Source of the DNA: DHVE2 group archaeon
GTDB taxonomy: Archaea > Thermoplasmatota > Thermoplasmata > Thermoplasmatales > Aciduliprofundaceae
Assembly (NCBI GenBank): GCA_015520975.1
Contig: WAOZ01000167.1
Location: 1 to 15,690, forward strand
Length of the DNA stretch: 15,690 nt
Direction: 5' to 3'
The notes under the pieces: generated by a model
The model's database searches: none
What the model saw: only the letters and a program-made list of their open reading frames with translations
Told to the model about the DNA's origin: nothing
Shown here: in pieces, positions 14,667-15,690 of the stretch
How positions within the stretch are numbered: the first letter of the stretch is position 1
How the letters are laid out: each line of letters begins with the position of its first letter
Program-made: the position numbers and the translations under genes

Positions 14667-15311
14667 TCATATCAACCCCACATATCTTGTTACATACGGC
14701 GATGGAGTTGTTATTTCTTCTAAAGTCGGCACGCCGTGTTTTGGTATAATTTTGATTGTCAGGTATGTTTGTGGCTCTAATGATAAACCAACTCCGGTGG
14801 CATTGAAAAACACGCTCACCACATCGCCGGAGGTTATTGTGTACGAATTCCACGACTCTGGAGCCATGTCTCTAACTATGCTTGCACCGAATTCGTCGCT
14901 TTTTAAACCACCAGGATGTGCGCCGGCGTTGAATGTTGCACTGGAATTGAAATGCAAATCTGTTGAAATGTTTCCGTCGGAGACTTCGATGATTATATCC
15001 GTCACACTGATTGGTGGACTGCCGGCAATTAATGTAATTTTGAGGTCTATCCAGTTGAGGGTATTTTGATACGGTGCATTGATGCCCCAAGAAGCGTTGT
15101 ACCTGTATCCGCCCATGGACAGCACTTTTACGCCCATAGATACATCGTTCACAGCAGTCTGTCCGGTCTGCTCTGCCTGCTGTTGAAGTTGATATGCTGT
15201 CTGAATGAGCACTGTGGCGGTTACTGCTGCAACGATTATCATCGCGATGAATATAATGAGCGAACCTATGCCGAATTCTCCCTGTTCATCCCTATCAATT
15301 ATTTTTCTCAT
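14667..15311 (-). CDS. arlB: Archaellin, major filament protein
   Basis: This 214-aa preprotein is the subunit of the archaellum filament. The N-terminus MRKIIDRDEQG then EFGIGSLIIFIAMIIVAAVT is a class III signal sequence. The prepilin-type peptidase should cut after Gly11, leaving EFGIGSL at the mature end, and the hydrophobic helix (about 15-37) forms the filament core. The C-terminal domain (about 60-214) is beta-rich with several N-x-S/T sequons. ATG 15311 is chosen because an SD lies 7 bases before it; the in-frame ATG 15320 and GTG 15323 overlap that SD, but a second upstream SD could serve the GTG. It is the only archaellin gene in the window and first in the arl operon. Confidence 0.92.
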   Translation of the reverse strand: MRKIIDRDEQGEFGIGSLIIFIAMIIVAAVTATVLIQTAYQLQQQAEQTGQTAVNDVSMGVKVLSMGGYRYNASWGINAPYQNTLNWIDLKITLIAGSPPISVTDIIIEVSDGNISTDLHFNSSATFNAGAHPGGLKSDEFGASIVRDMAPESWNSYTITSGDVVSVFFNATGVGLSLEPQTYLTIKIIPKHGVPTLEEITTPSPYVTRYVGLI

Positions 15312-15318
15312 ATTACTC

Positions 15319-15326
15319 ATCACCTC
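15319..15326 (-). promoter_or_regulatory. Ribosome binding site of archaellin gene
   Basis: GAGGTGAT on the minus strand, 7 bases before ATG 15311. It decides the start and is a perfect complement of the TCACCTC arm of the hairpin just upstream. Confidence 0.75.
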
Positions 15327-15332
15327 TGATTA

Positions 15333-15350
15333 TCACCTCCCGTGAGGTGA
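15333..15350 (-). promoter_or_regulatory. Leader hairpin 1 (SD/anti-SD) upstream of archaellin
   Basis: A perfect 7-bp stem, TCACCTC/GAGGTGA with a 4-base loop. One arm is an SD and the other an anti-SD sequence. It ends 6 bases before the real SD of archaellin, which the TCACCTC arm could pair with instead. Confidence 0.65.
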
Positions 15351-15352
15351 AA

Positions 15353-15375
15353 GAGGAGAGCATGGCGCTCTCCTC
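15353..15375 (-). promoter_or_regulatory. Leader hairpin 2 upstream of archaellin
   Basis: A perfect 9-bp stem, GAGGAGAGC/GCTCTCCTC with a 5-base loop, only 2 bases from hairpin 1. It is followed on the mRNA by just three T bases, so it does not look like a terminator. Confidence 0.65.
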
Positions 15376-15379
15376 AAGA

Positions 15380-15429
15380 GAGGCCCCGAGGTGATATTGC
15401 ATATATCACCTGCGGGCATCCAGGGCCTC
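15380..15429 (-). promoter_or_regulatory. Leader hairpin 3 (large, SD/anti-SD) upstream of archaellin
   Basis: The inner stem is 9 bp (15389-15397 with 15403-15411, AGGTGATAT/ATATCACCT, 5-base loop). It extends past one bulged base by 4 bp (15385-15388 with 15413-15416). An outer pairing GAGGC/GCCTC (15380-15384 with 15425-15429) can close the element. Again one arm is SD-like and the other anti-SD-like. Confidence 0.6.
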
Positions 15430-15456
15430 CCTCATCGCTAAAATAGAAGTATGGGT

Positions 15457-15486
15457 TTTAAAAATTTTTTATTGAAATTTATAAAT
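15457..15486 (-). promoter_or_regulatory. Promoter region of the archaellum operon
   Basis: Two TATA-like boxes lie on the minus strand: ATTTATAAA near 15486-15478 and TTTTTAAAA near 15466-15458. With a 27-base spacing they predict starts near 15455 or 15435, giving a leader of about 125-145 bases before the archaellin ATG. The second would start at the ATG of the first mini-ORF. From 15487 to the mevalonate kinase stop codon I see nothing further. Confidence 0.5.
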
Positions 15487-15518
15487 TGCTAAACATATGA
15501 GATAATACCGTTTGATTT

Positions 15519-15690
15519 TCATAAATGATTTTCAACCCAGTACCCACTATCGGAGATTTCAACGCAGAACGGTTTTCCACCAACATCCTTTATCGCTTTG
15601 GCCACTTCTTCCTGTTCGTCGGTGAGCACCACTATGCTACCACCACCACCTGCACCGGTTATTTTGGCGCCGTAAGCGTATCTTTTCGCA
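15519..15690 (-). CDS. GHMP kinase C-terminus, probably mevalonate kinase (partial)
   Basis: Only the last 56 residues are in the window; the rest lies beyond the right edge. The fragment has the third GHMP kinase motif, YGAKITGAGGGGSIVVL, as in archaeal mevalonate kinase, which phosphorylates mevalonate with ATP in isoprenoid lipid synthesis. The glycine run GAGGGG differs from the GAGFGG of galactokinases. Another GHMP kinase is possible because the substrate-binding N-terminus is missing. The stop TGA is at 15521-15519, upstream of the arl promoter and on the same strand. Confidence 0.75.
   Translation of the reverse strand, partial: AKRYAYGAKITGAGGGGSIVVLTDEQEEVAKAIKDVGGKPFCVEISDSGYWVENHL

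Larger units (their letters stand above)
15313..15435 (-). other. Two in-frame mini-ORFs in the archaellin leader
   Basis: The minus strand has ATG 15435 encoding nine codons (MREALDARR) and then TGA. After one further codon, ATG 15402 opens a 29-codon frame starting MQYHLGASLEES and ending VIIRGDE. Its TAA (15315-15313) sits one base before the arlB ATG. The first ATG is 27 bases after a TATA-like box, as for other leaderless genes here. The second ATG follows AGGTGAT by only 2 bases, which is short. These could be leader peptides coupled to archaellin, a small gene broken by an in-frame TGA, or chance. I recognise neither peptide. Confidence 0.35.

Noticed and set aside
15406..15408. In-frame TGA read as selenocysteine in the leader frame
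   Set aside because: There is no evidence for a selenoprotein, and the frame itself may be chance. Two separate mini-ORFs or no coding at all are simpler.
15333..15429. CRISPR or rho-independent-type terminator reading of the hairpin cluster
   Set aside because: The three inverted repeats are not a regular repeat-spacer array. None is followed by a long T run on the minus strand, and they lie between promoter and start codon rather than after a gene.

Overview
The window is archaeal. Evidence for this is an archaellum (arl/fla) operon, an archaeal initiator tRNA, tRNAs without an encoded CCA end, TATA boxes about 27 bases upstream of leaderless start codons, and ribosome binding sites matching an anti-SD of the CACCUCC type. 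Gene content fits Euryarchaeota in the broad sense, and a Thermoplasmatota/Aciduliprofundum-like (DHVE2) lineage is a tentative guess that the sequence alone cannot settle. The first 21 bases are not genomic: positions 3-21 match the Tn5/Nextera mosaic-end adapter, so the left end is a contig end.

Left region (22-2915, minus strand): a tungstate/molybdate ABC importer operon in the order wtpA, wtpB, wtpC. Overlapping start/stop codons couple the genes, wtpB starts with TTG, and wtpC is cut off by the adapter. Divergent from it is a 144-aa EamA-type membrane protein (2997-3431), followed by the initiator tRNA-Met (minus).

Middle region (3515-9062): a surface protein with eight PQQ-like propeller repeats and a PEF-CTERM-like tail (minus); tRNA-Phe (plus); a 7-transmembrane receptor-like protein ending in a DUF835-like domain (minus); a divergent THUMP-domain tRNA methyltransferase of the Trm14 type (plus); and, tail to tail with it, a cyclic 2,3-diphosphoglycerate synthetase family protein (minus).

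Right region (9136-15486, minus strand): the archaellum operon arlB-F-G-H-I-J, read right to left. It encodes archaellin, two stator/pseudoperiplasmic proteins, the KaiC-like ATPase, the motor/assembly ATPase and the membrane platform. No arlC/D/E genes lie inside it. Two things stand out. ArlF carries an extra C-terminal half of about 225 residues made of six propeller-like repeats. The archaellin mRNA also has an unusual 5' leader, in which three consecutive hairpins carry repeated Shine-Dalgarno and anti-Shine-Dalgarno sequences and two mini-ORFs. The right edge holds the last 57 codons of a GHMP kinase, probably mevalonate kinase (minus).

Transcription signals follow a consistent scheme. 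First genes have a TATA box 26-28 bases before the start codon and no SD. Internal operon genes use GAGGTGAT, often overlapping the previous stop codon. The arl operon seems to combine both schemes.
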